Assembly (NCBI GenBank): GCA_021846485.1
Contig: JAJZWW010000166.1
Coordinates: 1-7,113 of the forward strand
DNA length: 7,113 nucleotides
DNA from: Actinomycetes bacterium
GTDB lineage: Bacteria; Actinomycetota; Acidimicrobiia; Acidimicrobiales; Palsa-688
Direction of reading: 5' to 3'
Positions 1 to 6,534 of the stretch are shown piece by piece. Positions within the stretch are counted from its first letter, which is position 1; each line of letters begins with the position of its first letter. The position numbers and the translations under genes were made by a program. The notes under the pieces are model-generated. The model was given only the letters and a program-made list of their open reading frames with translations. It was not told the DNA's origin and did no database searches.

Positions 1-9
1 TGGCCTGCC

Positions 10-28
10 GACCGGCCAGTGGCCGGTC
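10..28 (-). terminator. GC-rich hairpin after the last operon gene, possible terminator
   Basis: A perfect inverted repeat, GACCGGCC / AGT loop / GGCCGGTC, lies four bases beyond the TAA stop of the dehydratase on the minus strand. The 8-bp all-but-AT stem with a 3-base loop is the right size and place for an end-of-operon transcription terminator. No U-run follows it within the 9 bases left in the window, so it is not a classical Rho-independent terminator. High-GC actinobacteria often use hairpins with little or no U-tail, which is why I still call it. It could also be a 3'-end RNA stabiliser. Confidence 0.45.
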
Positions 29-32
29 CAGT

Positions 33-1784
33 TTACTTAGCTCGGTGGGAGTGGCGGGGGACGCGGTCGCCGCTGCCCCCGACCAAGAAGTCCAGGTCGG
101 CACCTCGGTCGGCGCCGAGGACGTGCTCCACGTACAACCGCACCCAACCTCGCTCCGCGGGTAGGGGAGACGGCCTCCACGCAGCGCGACGCTCGTCCAG
201 CTCCTCGGGCTCGACCAGCAGGTCCAGACGGTGGTCGGCCACGTCGAGGTCGATCAGGTCACCGGTGCGGACGACGGCGAGCGGCCCGCCCAGTGCCGCC
301 TCGGGAGAGACGTGCAGCACGCAGGTCCCGTAGCCGGTGCCGCTCATCCGGGCGTCGGACACCCGGACCATGTCGACGATCCCGTCGTCGAGGAGCTTCT
401 TGGGCATCGGCGGGTTGCCGACCTCGGGGAACCCCGGGTAGCCGCGGGGCCCAGCCCCTTTCACCACCAGGACCGTGTCGGGCGTGACGGGCAGCTGCGG
501 GTCGTCGCAGGCTGCCAGGTAGTCCTCGATGCTCTCGAAGACGAGAGCGGGGCCGCGATGCTCCAGCAGGCCGGGGGAGGCGGCCGACACCTTGATCACC
601 GCCCCGTCGGGGCAGAGGCTGCCCCACAGCACCCGTGTGCCGGCACCGGGGGGCTGCGCGGGTTCGGCTCTCGTGCGAATCACCTCCCGGTTCCAGCAGC
701 GGGTTCCGGCGATGTTGTCGGCGACGCTACGGCCAGTCACCGTCACGTGGTCGGTGTGGAGCAGGTCACCGAGCTCGTGCATCACCTGGGGAACGCCCCC
801 GGCATAGAAGAAGTCCTCCATCAAGAACCGCCCGGAGGGCACCACGTCGGCCAGCACCGGTACCTCGTCGGTCAGCTCCTGGAAGTGGCGCAGGTCCAAC
901 GGGACCCCGACACGCCCGGCGAGGGCCAGCAGGTGGACCGCAGCGTTGGTCGACCCGGAGAGCGCGGCGTTGACCCGGATGGCGTTGTCGAACGCCGGCG
1001 CGGTGAGGACCTGCGAGGGCCGCAGCCCCTCTTCCACCATGGCCACGATCCGCTGCCCGGCCCGCTGGGCGGTGACCACCCGGCGGGAGTCGGGCGCGGG
1101 GATGGCGGCTGCGCCGGGGAGGGTCATGCCCAGTGCCTCGACGATGCAGGCCATCGTCGAGGCGGTGCCCATGGTCATGCAGTGCCCGGGGCTACGGGAC
1201 ATGCAGATCTCGGCTTCGGCGAAGTCGGCCTCAGTGATCCGACCTGCCCGCAGCTCCTCCCCGAGCTGCCACACCGCGGTGCCCGAGCCTATGTCCCGGC
1301 CCTGGAACTTGCCGTTGAGCATCGGCCCGCCGGTGACCATTATCGCCGGCAGGTCCACGCTCGCCGCTCCCATGAGCAGGCCCGGGGTCGTCTTGTCGCA
1401 ACCCGACAGCAGCACCACCCCGTCGAGCGGGTTGGACCGCAGGCTCTCCTCGGCCACCATCGCCAGCAGGTTGCGGTAGAGCATCGCCGTCGGACGTACC
1501 AGAGTCTCGCCGAGCGACATCACCGGCAGCTCCAGCGGGTACCCGCCGGCCATGAGCACCCCCCGCTTCACCGCCTCCGCCAACTGGCGGAGATGGCCGT
1601 TGCAGGGGGCGAGCTCGGACCAGGTGTTGACCACGCCGACGACCGGGCGGCCGTCGAACGCCTCGTCGGTGTGGCCCTGGTTGCGCATCCACGAGCGGTG
1701 GAGGAACCCGTTCCGGCCGGGCGCCCCGAACCAGGCTTGGCTGCGACGGGACGAGACGGGATCCAGGGGACCCTGAGTGCTCAT
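33..1784 (-). CDS. IlvD/Edd-family sugar-acid dehydratase (L-arabonate dehydratase-like)
   Basis: The 583-residue product is a full-length cytoplasmic [2Fe-2S] dehydratase of the IlvD/Edd family. These enzymes remove water from 2,3-dihydroxy acids; the sugar-acid branch turns aldonates into 2-keto-3-deoxy acids. Cluster ligands are visible as C61 (SELAPCN), C129 (SGCDKTTP) and C202 (SPGHCMTMGTAST). E93, D130 and K131 match the Mg2+ ligands and the carbamylated lysine, and S481 in ARMSGTGYGT matches the catalytic serine of characterised arabonate/xylonate dehydratases. Phrases such as FLHRSWMRNQG, NTWSELAPCN and GADLDFL look like the L-arabonate dehydratase branch rather than dihydroxy-acid dehydratase of valine synthesis. 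The exact sugar acid (arabonate, xylonate, fuconate, galactonate) is not decided by this. The start ATG lies in an ATGA overlap with the upstream PhyH gene and has no clear Shine-Dalgarno sequence, so translation is probably coupled. It is the last gene of the operon. Confidence 0.93.
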   Translation of the reverse strand: MSTQGPLDPVSSRRSQAWFGAPGRNGFLHRSWMRNQGHTDEAFDGRPVVGVVNTWSELAPCNGHLRQLAEAVKRGVLMAGGYPLELPVMSLGETLVRPTAMLYRNLLAMVAEESLRSNPLDGVVLLSGCDKTTPGLLMGAASVDLPAIMVTGGPMLNGKFQGRDIGSGTAVWQLGEELRAGRITEADFAEAEICMSRSPGHCMTMGTASTMACIVEALGMTLPGAAAIPAPDSRRVVTAQRAGQRIVAMVEEGLRPSQVLTAPAFDNAIRVNAALSGSTNAAVHLLALAGRVGVPLDLRHFQELTDEVPVLADVVPSGRFLMEDFFYAGGVPQVMHELGDLLHTDHVTVTGRSVADNIAGTRCWNREVIRTRAEPAQPPGAGTRVLWGSLCPDGAVIKVSAASPGLLEHRGPALVFESIEDYLAACDDPQLPVTPDTVLVVKGAGPRGYPGFPEVGNPPMPKKLLDDGIVDMVRVSDARMSGTGYGTCVLHVSPEAALGGPLAVVRTGDLIDLDVADHRLDLLVEPEELDERRAAWRPSPLPAERGWVRLYVEHVLGADRGADLDFLVGGSGDRVPRHSHRAK

Positions 1785-2974
1785 GACGCTGAAGCTTGTC
1801 GCCGTCGTCGGTGCTCGGCGAGCGCTTCCTCCAAGCGGTTGGCGTCCCATCTCCCCTCGAGTGCCGCCCACAGGAGGTCGGCCTGGGTCGGCGGGGTGGG
1901 GCCGGAGACCGGTGAATCCCGATCGAGGTTGGTGGGGAACGGGTACGCCTCGGAGGCCGCGGCCACGACGTTGCGGAGGGCCCGCTGCCCGGCGCCGTCC
2001 CGGCGGCGGCGCGCCAGGACGGGAAACACCGCCCGGCACAAGGCGGTGGTGTCGACGGCTTCCATCGCCCGCCCGAACCCGGAGGAGATCTGCAGGAGGT
2101 TGGCCATGCGCATCACGTCCGACGAGCGGTTGTGCCCGGCGGCGTGGATGACCGCCGGGTTGAAGAAGGCGGCGTCGCCCGCCGAGAGGGCCAGCTGGAC
2201 GTGGTGGTCCTCGAAGTACGCGGCGAATCCCGGGTCGTGGTGGGCAATGTACCCGGGGAGGTACTTCTGGGAGTGCGGCAGGTACAGCGTCGGTCCGGTC
2301 CTCGCCGGCATGTCCACGTGGGCAACGGCGCCCTGCAGGGTGAGCAGCGCTGAGAGGACGTGGACCTGAGCGGGGTAGGCGAGCGCCCGGTCGCGGTCCA
2401 TGAACCCCAGGTGGTAGTCGCGGTGCGGGCTCTGCGCCCGGGCCCCGGGCCGGACGACGTTGACCTGGGAGGTGACCTGGTAGCCGGGGCCCAACCACGC
2501 TTCGGCGACCAGGGCCAGCGCGTCGTTGGCGTAGTAGTCGACGAACACTTCCGGGTCCCTGGTGCCGAGCTTGTCGAGAGCACCCCAGAGCCGCCCGTTG
2601 GAGCCCGGTGCGGCGAAGTGGTCTCCGCCGGCAGCCCCGGTCTGGTCCTGCTCGGCGAGCATCGCCTCGAAGATGCGCGTTGCCCGACCGACGACGGCGC
2701 TGTCGAACGCCTGCCGGAACACGACGACCCCGGGCCCCTGGCCCAGCGCCCGGGCGAGCTCGGCCTGGACCTCCCGGCGAGCCGGTCCGTCGCCGGCACG
2801 ACCCGCCAGGCCCGGACCGTAGACGACCAGGTTGGACTCGACTCCCTCGGCATGGGGGTAGTCCTCCGCTCGGGTCTCCTGCTCGACTAACCGCCGGAAG
2901 CTGGCCAGGTCGCAGTCGGCGGTCGACATCCACCCGGTCGCGACGCCCACCGAGCCGTCCCTGAAATTGCTCAT
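1781..2974 (-). CDS. PhyH-family Fe(II)/2-oxoglutarate dioxygenase
   Basis: The 397-residue product belongs to the phytanoyl-CoA dioxygenase-like family of non-haem iron oxygenases, which hydroxylate a substrate while converting 2-oxoglutarate and O2 to succinate and CO2. The domain runs from about residue 80 (GVVVFRQAFD) to about 300. The iron-binding HxD is H184/D186 (SPHRDYHLGF), the distal ligand is H277 (FNPAVIHAAGHNRS), and R289, twelve residues on, is the likely 2-oxoglutarate-binding arginine. GPTLYLPHSQKYLPGY is another strongly family-like stretch. It is longer than the usual 250-300 residues, with about 80 extra N-terminal and 95 extra C-terminal residues ending in an Arg-rich tail. 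I chose the start at MSNFRDG because AAGGAG lies 5 bases before it; an upstream ATG at 3028 would add 18 residues and run almost to the SDR stop. Its stop overlaps the dehydratase start. Substrate unknown: a small sugar-like molecule is inferred from context, and a fatty acyl-CoA seems unlikely. Confidence 0.9.
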   Translation of the reverse strand: MSNFRDGSVGVATGWMSTADCDLASFRRLVEQETRAEDYPHAEGVESNLVVYGPGLAGRAGDGPARREVQAELARALGQGPGVVVFRQAFDSAVVGRATRIFEAMLAEQDQTGAAGGDHFAAPGSNGRLWGALDKLGTRDPEVFVDYYANDALALVAEAWLGPGYQVTSQVNVVRPGARAQSPHRDYHLGFMDRDRALAYPAQVHVLSALLTLQGAVAHVDMPARTGPTLYLPHSQKYLPGYIAHHDPGFAAYFEDHHVQLALSAGDAAFFNPAVIHAAGHNRSSDVMRMANLLQISSGFGRAMEAVDTTALCRAVFPVLARRRRDGAGQRALRNVVAAASEAYPFPTNLDRDSPVSGPTPPTQADLLWAALEGRWDANRLEEALAEHRRRRQASAS

Positions 2975-2979
2975 CGATG

Positions 2980-2985
2980 CTCCTT
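2980..2985 (-). promoter_or_regulatory. Shine-Dalgarno site setting the PhyH start
   Basis: The minus strand reads AAGGAG, then five bases (CATCG), then ATG. This strong site decides for the start at 2974 over the in-frame ATG at 3028. The start codon sits in the 8-base palindrome CATCGATG. Confidence 0.8.
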
Positions 2986-3032
2986 CCTTCGCTCGCTGCG
3001 GGACCGACGGGGGTCCGATCGCCGCCACGCCA

Positions 3033-3848
3033 TCAGTCGTGAGCCCCGGGGACGTTCTGGTCCCAGTCGATCACCGAGCCGGTCACCACTCCGCTCCGCT
3101 CCGACAGGAGGAGCACGACGAGCTCGGCGACCTCCCCGACCTGGCCGAGCTTCCCCATCGGCAGGGCCGTCCCCGCTTCCTGGACCCATCCGTCCCCGGC
3201 GCCGTGGAAGGTCCGCTGGACGGCGTCCTCCCCTTCAGTGTCGGTCCAACCCATGTTGACCCCGTTGATGCGGATGCGGTCCCAGCGGTGGGCGTGGGCG
3301 GCGTTCTTGGTCAGCCCGATCAGCCCGGCCTTGGATGCAGCGTAGGCCGCCAGGTACGGCTGGCCGCCCAGCGCCGACATGGTGATGATGTTGACGATCG
3401 TCCCTGGGCTCTGGCGACGCCGCATGTCACCGACAGCGGCTTGCATGAGGAAGAACGGGGCCCGCAGATTGACCGCTACGTGGGCATCGAACAGCTCAGG
3501 GGTGGTGTCCACGAGGCTTCCCCGGGTGGTGAGCCCGGCGGCATTGACCAAGCAGTCGATCCGACCGAAGTGCTCGACGGTGCTGGCGACCGATGCCCGG
3601 GCCTGGCCAACGTCGGCGACGTCGGCGGCCACGAACAGCGCGGTGCGGTGGCCGAGCTCGCTGAGCTGCGACGCCGTCCGCCTCCCGACCTCGATCCGAC
3701 GTCCGCTCACCACGACGCTCGCCCCGGCGCGCACCGCCGCTGCTGCGATCCCCGCACCGATTCCCTGGGTGCCGCCGCTCACCAGCAGGATCTTGTCCTG
3801 CAGCAGGGGGGCGGTAGGCGTGGTCGTGCGACTCCGGGCGTCGGACAT
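3033..3848 (-). CDS. Short-chain dehydrogenase/reductase (SDR)
   Basis: The 271-residue product is a classical SDR oxidoreductase with a Rossmann fold. GGTQGIG at 25-31 is the dinucleotide-binding glycine motif, D76 in AADVADV fits the adenine-contacting acid, NAAG is at 102-105, and YAASK at 169-173 gives catalytic Y169 and K173. R50-R51 at the end of the second beta strand hint at NADP(H) rather than NAD(H), but weakly. The position 13 residues before the catalytic Tyr, normally Ser, is T156 (NIITMSALGG), with S158 two residues later. A 13-residue N-terminal tail comes before the fold. In this cluster it probably oxidises a sugar, cyclitol or sugar-acid hydroxyl, either making the aldonate precursor for the dehydratase or acting on its 2-keto-3-deoxy product. 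The sequence does not say which. It starts 45 bases after the LacI gene with a good ribosome-binding site and ends 58 bases before the PhyH gene. Confidence 0.92.
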   Translation of the reverse strand: MSDARSRTTTPTAPLLQDKILLVSGGTQGIGAGIAAAAVRAGASVVVSGRRIEVGRRTASQLSELGHRTALFVAADVADVGQARASVASTVEHFGRIDCLVNAAGLTTRGSLVDTTPELFDAHVAVNLRAPFFLMQAAVGDMRRRQSPGTIVNIITMSALGGQPYLAAYAASKAGLIGLTKNAAHAHRWDRIRINGVNMGWTDTEGEDAVQRTFHGAGDGWVQEAGTALPMGKLGQVGEVAELVVLLLSERSGVVTGSVIDWDQNVPGAHD

Positions 3849-3853
3849 GACGG

Positions 3854-3864
3854 CTCCTCTGGAG
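3854..3864 (-). promoter_or_regulatory. SDR ribosome-binding site inside a small hairpin
   Basis: On the minus strand CTCC-AGA-GGAG forms a 4-bp, 3-base-loop hairpin whose right arm is the AGAGGAG Shine-Dalgarno site, five bases before the SDR ATG. The site firmly supports the start at 3848. Whether so short a stem affects translation is doubtful. Confidence 0.6.
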
Positions 3865-3893
3865 ATGTGGAAAAAGGGTGGTCGAAAGGGGGA

Positions 3894-4973
3894 TCACCGT
3901 GTCGGCGCGGCGGTGGAGCAGCGCACCTCGAGGGTCGGCGTGACCAGTTGCTGGCGGGCCGGCATGTCCGGGTGGGCCATGCGCTCGAGCAGGGCGGCAC
4001 CCGCCAGCTCGCCGACGCGAGCAGGGGCGATGTCGACGCTGGTCAGGGCAATGTAACGCATGCGCGCGAGGACGCTGTTGTCGAACCCCACGATCGAGAG
4101 GTCGCCGGGCACGTCGAGACCCCGGTCCCGGGCGGCGGCCATGGCCCCGACACACGAGAGGTCGTTGGCGACGAACACCGCCGTCGGCCGCTCTAGGCGA
4201 TCGCGCTCGAGCAACCGGAGCCCGGCTCGGTAGCCGCCCTCCTCGGTCGTGTCGCACTCGGCGACCGCGACGTGATCGGCCAAGCTGTGTCGCCGCATCC
4301 ACGAGAGGTAGGTAGCCCGCCGGATCTCGAAGACCCGGCCGGTCTCGCCAGCGATGTGGGCGATGCGCTGGTGACCGAGGCCGGCTAGGTGGTCCAAGGC
4401 GAGCTCCGCTCCGAGAGCGTCGTCCTGAGCGACGACGTCAACGGCCGGCAGCTCGAAGTCACGGTTGCCGGCGACGACGGTCGGCAACCAGGCAGCCGCC
4501 TCGGCGATGGTCGTCGAAGGTGGCACGGTGCCGGCCAGCACCAGCCCGTCGACCCGCATCTCCATGAACGCCTCGAGCAGCCGTTGGTCCGACGTCCGGT
4601 TGACCTGCCCGTCGCCGACAAAGGGGTGGAGGCCGTCGACTCCGAGCGACCGGTCGAGGCCCTCCAGCAGGTCGACGAACCACGGCTGGCGCAAGTCGTG
4701 CATCAACACTCCGACGGCACGGGTCCGGCGCTCGGTGAGACTTCGGGCGGTGGCGTTGGGTCGGTAGCCCAGCTCCCTGATGGCAGCCTCCACCGCCAAG
4801 CGGCGCTGGTCGCTCACATGCGGGGAGCCCTGCAGCACGCGCGACGCCACGGACTTGGACACCCCGGCGCGCGCGGCAACGGCCCTCAGGGTGACCGAGC
4901 GGTGACTACGAGTGACAGTGGTTGTCGGACCGCTCGTCCCGGCCCGGGTCGACGGGACCGACCCGTCACCCAT
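3894..4973 (-). CDS. LacI-family transcriptional repressor
   Basis: The 359-residue protein is a full LacI/GalR regulator. An N-terminal helix-turn-helix starts at about residue 27 (VTLRAVAARAGVSKSVASRVLQG), followed by a hinge helix (RPNATARSL, about 71-79) whose L79 is placed like the leucine that inserts into the central CG of the operator. A periplasmic-binding-protein-like sensor domain fills about 86-350 (AVGVLMHDLRQPWF, VFVANDLSCVGAMAA, DLSIVGFDNS). The recognition helix reads SKSVASR where most relatives have S-x-x-TVSR. The 26 residues before the helix-turn-helix are low-complexity Ser/Thr/Gly. The start ATG overlaps the ferredoxin stop by 8 bases (ATGGGTGA), no Shine-Dalgarno is seen, and no other in-frame ATG, GTG or TTG lies before the helix-turn-helix, so coupled translation is likely. 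Members usually bind a sugar or a pathway intermediate that releases them from DNA. It likely represses its own operon through the palindrome at 6487-6500. Confidence 0.95.
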   Translation of the reverse strand: MGDGSVPSTRAGTSGPTTTVTRSHRSVTLRAVAARAGVSKSVASRVLQGSPHVSDQRRLAVEAAIRELGYRPNATARSLTERRTRAVGVLMHDLRQPWFVDLLEGLDRSLGVDGLHPFVGDGQVNRTSDQRLLEAFMEMRVDGLVLAGTVPPSTTIAEAAAWLPTVVAGNRDFELPAVDVVAQDDALGAELALDHLAGLGHQRIAHIAGETGRVFEIRRATYLSWMRRHSLADHVAVAECDTTEEGGYRAGLRLLERDRLERPTAVFVANDLSCVGAMAAARDRGLDVPGDLSIVGFDNSVLARMRYIALTSVDIAPARVGELAGAALLERMAHPDMPARQQLVTPTLEVRCSTAAPTR

Positions 4974-5283
4974 CGATGTCGACGTAGACGTAGCCGTCGC
5001 GCACGGACACGGGGTAGGTCCGGAGATCGACCAGCACGGGGGCACCGAGGGCCCGGCCGCTGCGATAGTCGAACTGACCGTTGTGCCGGGGACACTCGAT
5101 CACGCCGTCCATTGCGAGGCCCTCGCAGAGCAGGGCGCGTTCGTGGGTGCAATGCCCGTCGGTGGCGTAGTACTCGCCCTCCTCCGAGTGGTAGACGGCA
5201 AGGTGTCGCTCACCGACAACGAGGGGCGCCACGTCCTCGACGTCGATCGAGTCGACGGCACACGCCCTGATCCATTGCGACAC
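4966..5283 (-). CDS. MocE-type Rieske [2Fe-2S] ferredoxin
   Basis: The 105-residue protein is a small soluble Rieske ferredoxin that passes electrons to an oxygenase. The two cluster-binding motifs are C45-T-H47 and C64-P-R-H67, set in TDGHCTHERA and IECPRHNGQFDYRSG. The opening WIRACAVDSIDVEDV and the stretch APVLVDLRTYPVSV resemble the MocE family of rhizopine-catabolism ferredoxins more than naphthalene-dioxygenase-type ferredoxins. The start is a GTG with AGGAGA placed 6-7 bases upstream. It begins 20 bases after the stop of the membrane oxygenase gene, so it is almost surely that enzyme's electron donor. No ferredoxin reductase (the MocF role) is encoded in the window and one must be supplied from elsewhere. 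An extra cysteine, C53, lies between the cluster motifs. Confidence 0.93.
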   Translation of the reverse strand: MSQWIRACAVDSIDVEDVAPLVVGERHLAVYHSEEGEYYATDGHCTHERALLCEGLAMDGVIECPRHNGQFDYRSGRALGAPVLVDLRTYPVSVRDGYVYVDIDG

Positions 5284-5289
5284 GAGGCT

Positions 5290-5295
5290 TCTCCT
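5290..5295 (-). promoter_or_regulatory. Shine-Dalgarno site for the GTG start of the ferredoxin
   Basis: The minus strand reads AGGAGA followed by six bases and then GTG. This supports the non-ATG start at 5283, for which no nearby ATG competes. Confidence 0.7.
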
Positions 5296-5303
5296 GTGAC
5301 GGG

Positions 5304-6470
5304 CTAGCCCGGCTGTACGGACATCCGCTCGACCGGCTCAGCCGCCGGGAGCAGCCCGTCGAGGGGTCCCCGGTAAGGTGTCGCGGTCGACGGCAGCTCG
5401 CGCTTCACGAAGTAAGTGGGGTCCCGGAGCTGGCGGAGGATGGCGGGCACGATCTCCTTGTAGGCCGCCCACATCGAGGGGTAAGGGGCGGGAAGGTCGT
5501 CTTTGACCTGCTCGTGCAAGGCCGGCAACCGGTGGTAGGGGACCATGGGGAACATGTGGTGCTCGGTGTGGTAGTTCATGTTGAGGTAGAGGAACCGGTT
5601 GACCGCGTTCATCTTCACCGTTCGAGTGTTGAGCCGGTGGTCGAGGACGTTCTCACCCAGGCCGGCGTGCTGGGTGAGCCCGTAGAGCACGAACAGGGAA
5701 GCGCCGTACAGGCGCGGCCCGCCGACCAGCACGAGAGGGACCCAGCTCCCCGACGCCGCGGCGGCGGCGACGGTCGCCGCGTAGATCACCAGCCACACGC
5801 GGCTGGTCCGGTACACCGACCGCCGCTGCTCAGGAGGCACGAAGGTCTGCTCCTCGGCGGTGAGCCTTCCCGAGGCGTGCACGGCCATCAGGCGGAGTGC
5901 GACGGGTACGTCGACCAGTCCGAGGAGGTTGAGCACGATCCGCGCCAGCCTCGCCGGGCGCATCGCGGTGATCTCCGCGTCCCTACCGACGATGAGAGTG
6001 TCGCTGTGGTGCCGGGTGTGCTGCCAGCGCCAGACGGTGGGATCCCGCATCATGCAGAAGCTCGCGAGCTGGTAGACGACGCGGTCCATCCATCGGGTCT
6101 TGAAGGCGGTCCCGTGACCCGTCTCGTGCCAGCGCGAATCAGAGGCCGACCCGTAGAGCACGCCGTAGGCGAAGAAGCAGGGAGCCGCCCACCAGCGGCC
6201 CCAAAGGGCGACGCCCCCTGCAGCCGCTCCCCCGGCGAGACCGAGCCAGAGGACGCAGTCGCGAAGCGCCGGCATGTCCGATCGGCCCATCAGCTCCTTG
6301 AGCCGCTTGCGGGGGACGTCACTGCGGTACCACTCGGCGCCAGCCAGACCCACATCGACAGCGAAGCGCCCTGCAGGGCTCGTCAGCCGGTACTGCCCCA
6401 AGCGTGCTCGATGGCTCACGGGATGCTCGACTTCCCACTCGGACCTTGGACCCTGCGATCGGGGATCCAC
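5304..6470 (-). CDS. MocD-like membrane di-iron monooxygenase / fatty acid desaturase-family protein
   Basis: The 388-residue protein is an integral membrane member of the fatty acid desaturase/alkane hydroxylase superfamily, which uses a histidine-bound di-iron centre and O2. The histidine boxes are H115-ETG-H119, H151-TR-H154-H155 and H301-TE-H304-H305, with an additional H268 in LTQHAG. Hydrophobic stretches at about 71-90, 93-108, 177-197, 224-239 and 243-265 fit membrane helices around these boxes. With the MocE-type ferredoxin next door it most resembles MocD, proposed to demethylate 3-O-methyl-scyllo-inosamine in rhizobia; desaturation of a lipid remains possible. Its place as first gene of a sugar-acid operon favours hydroxylation or O-dealkylation of a small polar molecule (inference). 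The start is uncertain: GTG at 6470 lies 16 bases past the putative operator without a clear Shine-Dalgarno, and GTG at 6419 would give a protein 17 residues shorter. Confidence 0.88.
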   Translation of the reverse strand: MDPRSQGPRSEWEVEHPVSHRARLGQYRLTSPAGRFAVDVGLAGAEWYRSDVPRKRLKELMGRSDMPALRDCVLWLGLAGGAAAGGVALWGRWWAAPCFFAYGVLYGSASDSRWHETGHGTAFKTRWMDRVVYQLASFCMMRDPTVWRWQHTRHHSDTLIVGRDAEITAMRPARLARIVLNLLGLVDVPVALRLMAVHASGRLTAEEQTFVPPEQRRSVYRTSRVWLVIYAATVAAAAASGSWVPLVLVGGPRLYGASLFVLYGLTQHAGLGENVLDHRLNTRTVKMNAVNRFLYLNMNYHTEHHMFPMVPYHRLPALHEQVKDDLPAPYPSMWAAYKEIVPAILRQLRDPTYFVKRELPSTATPYRGPLDGLLPAAEPVERMSVQPG

Positions 6471-6486
6471 CTGGGACAGAGACCTA

Positions 6487-6500
6487 TGGGACCGGTCCCA
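6487..6500. promoter_or_regulatory. Putative LacI-family operator
   Basis: TGGGACCGGTCCCA is a perfect 14-base palindrome with a central CG, the standard shape of LacI-family operators. It differs from the known CebR site of Streptomyces, TGGGAGCGCTCCCA, only in the two bases flanking each side of the centre that swap C and G. It sits 16 bases upstream of the first operon gene, which is where a repressor would block transcription. The natural candidate to bind it is the LacI protein encoded third in the operon. Binding itself is inferred. Confidence 0.7.
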
Positions 6501-6505
6501 CCTAC

Positions 6506-6534
6506 ACCTTGACAGGGACTTCTGTCCCTGTCAA
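6506..6534 (-). promoter_or_regulatory. Possible operon promoter
   Basis: On the minus strand a perfect -35 hexamer TTGACA (6534-6529) is followed after 17 bases by CAAGGT (6511-6506), a poor -10 that keeps the two most conserved positions (A2 and T6). Transcription would begin near 6499-6500, placing the palindromic operator at about +1 to +14. The weak -10 makes this tentative. Confidence 0.35.

Noticed and set aside
231..2369. Long plus-strand open frame (712 codons) antisense to the dehydratase and PhyH genes
   Set aside because: It mirrors the third-base GC bias of the opposite-strand genes, is rich in His/Gly/Arg/Val, and shows no recognisable motif.
1785..2933. Upstream extension of the dehydratase frame giving a 966-residue reading that overlaps the PhyH gene
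   Set aside because: The added 383 residues are Arg/Gly/Pro-rich with no domain, and they read the PhyH gene in another frame. The dehydratase family begins at the internal ATG, which forms a clean ATGA junction.
2972..2979. The same 8-base palindrome CATCGATG at the PhyH start and at the LacI start (4971-4978) as a shared regulatory site
   Set aside because: Eight bases are too short to be telling, and at the LacI start the bases are fixed by the ferredoxin's final Asp-Ile-Asp-Gly codons.
2967..4196. Plus-strand open frame (409 codons) antisense to the SDR and part of LacI
   Set aside because: The opposite strand carries two unmistakable protein families with proper ribosome sites; this frame has no domain.
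5514..6512. Plus-strand open frame (332 codons) antisense to the membrane oxygenase
   Set aside because: Its composition is that of an antisense shadow (His/Val/Glu/Gly-rich), while all histidine boxes are encoded on the minus strand.
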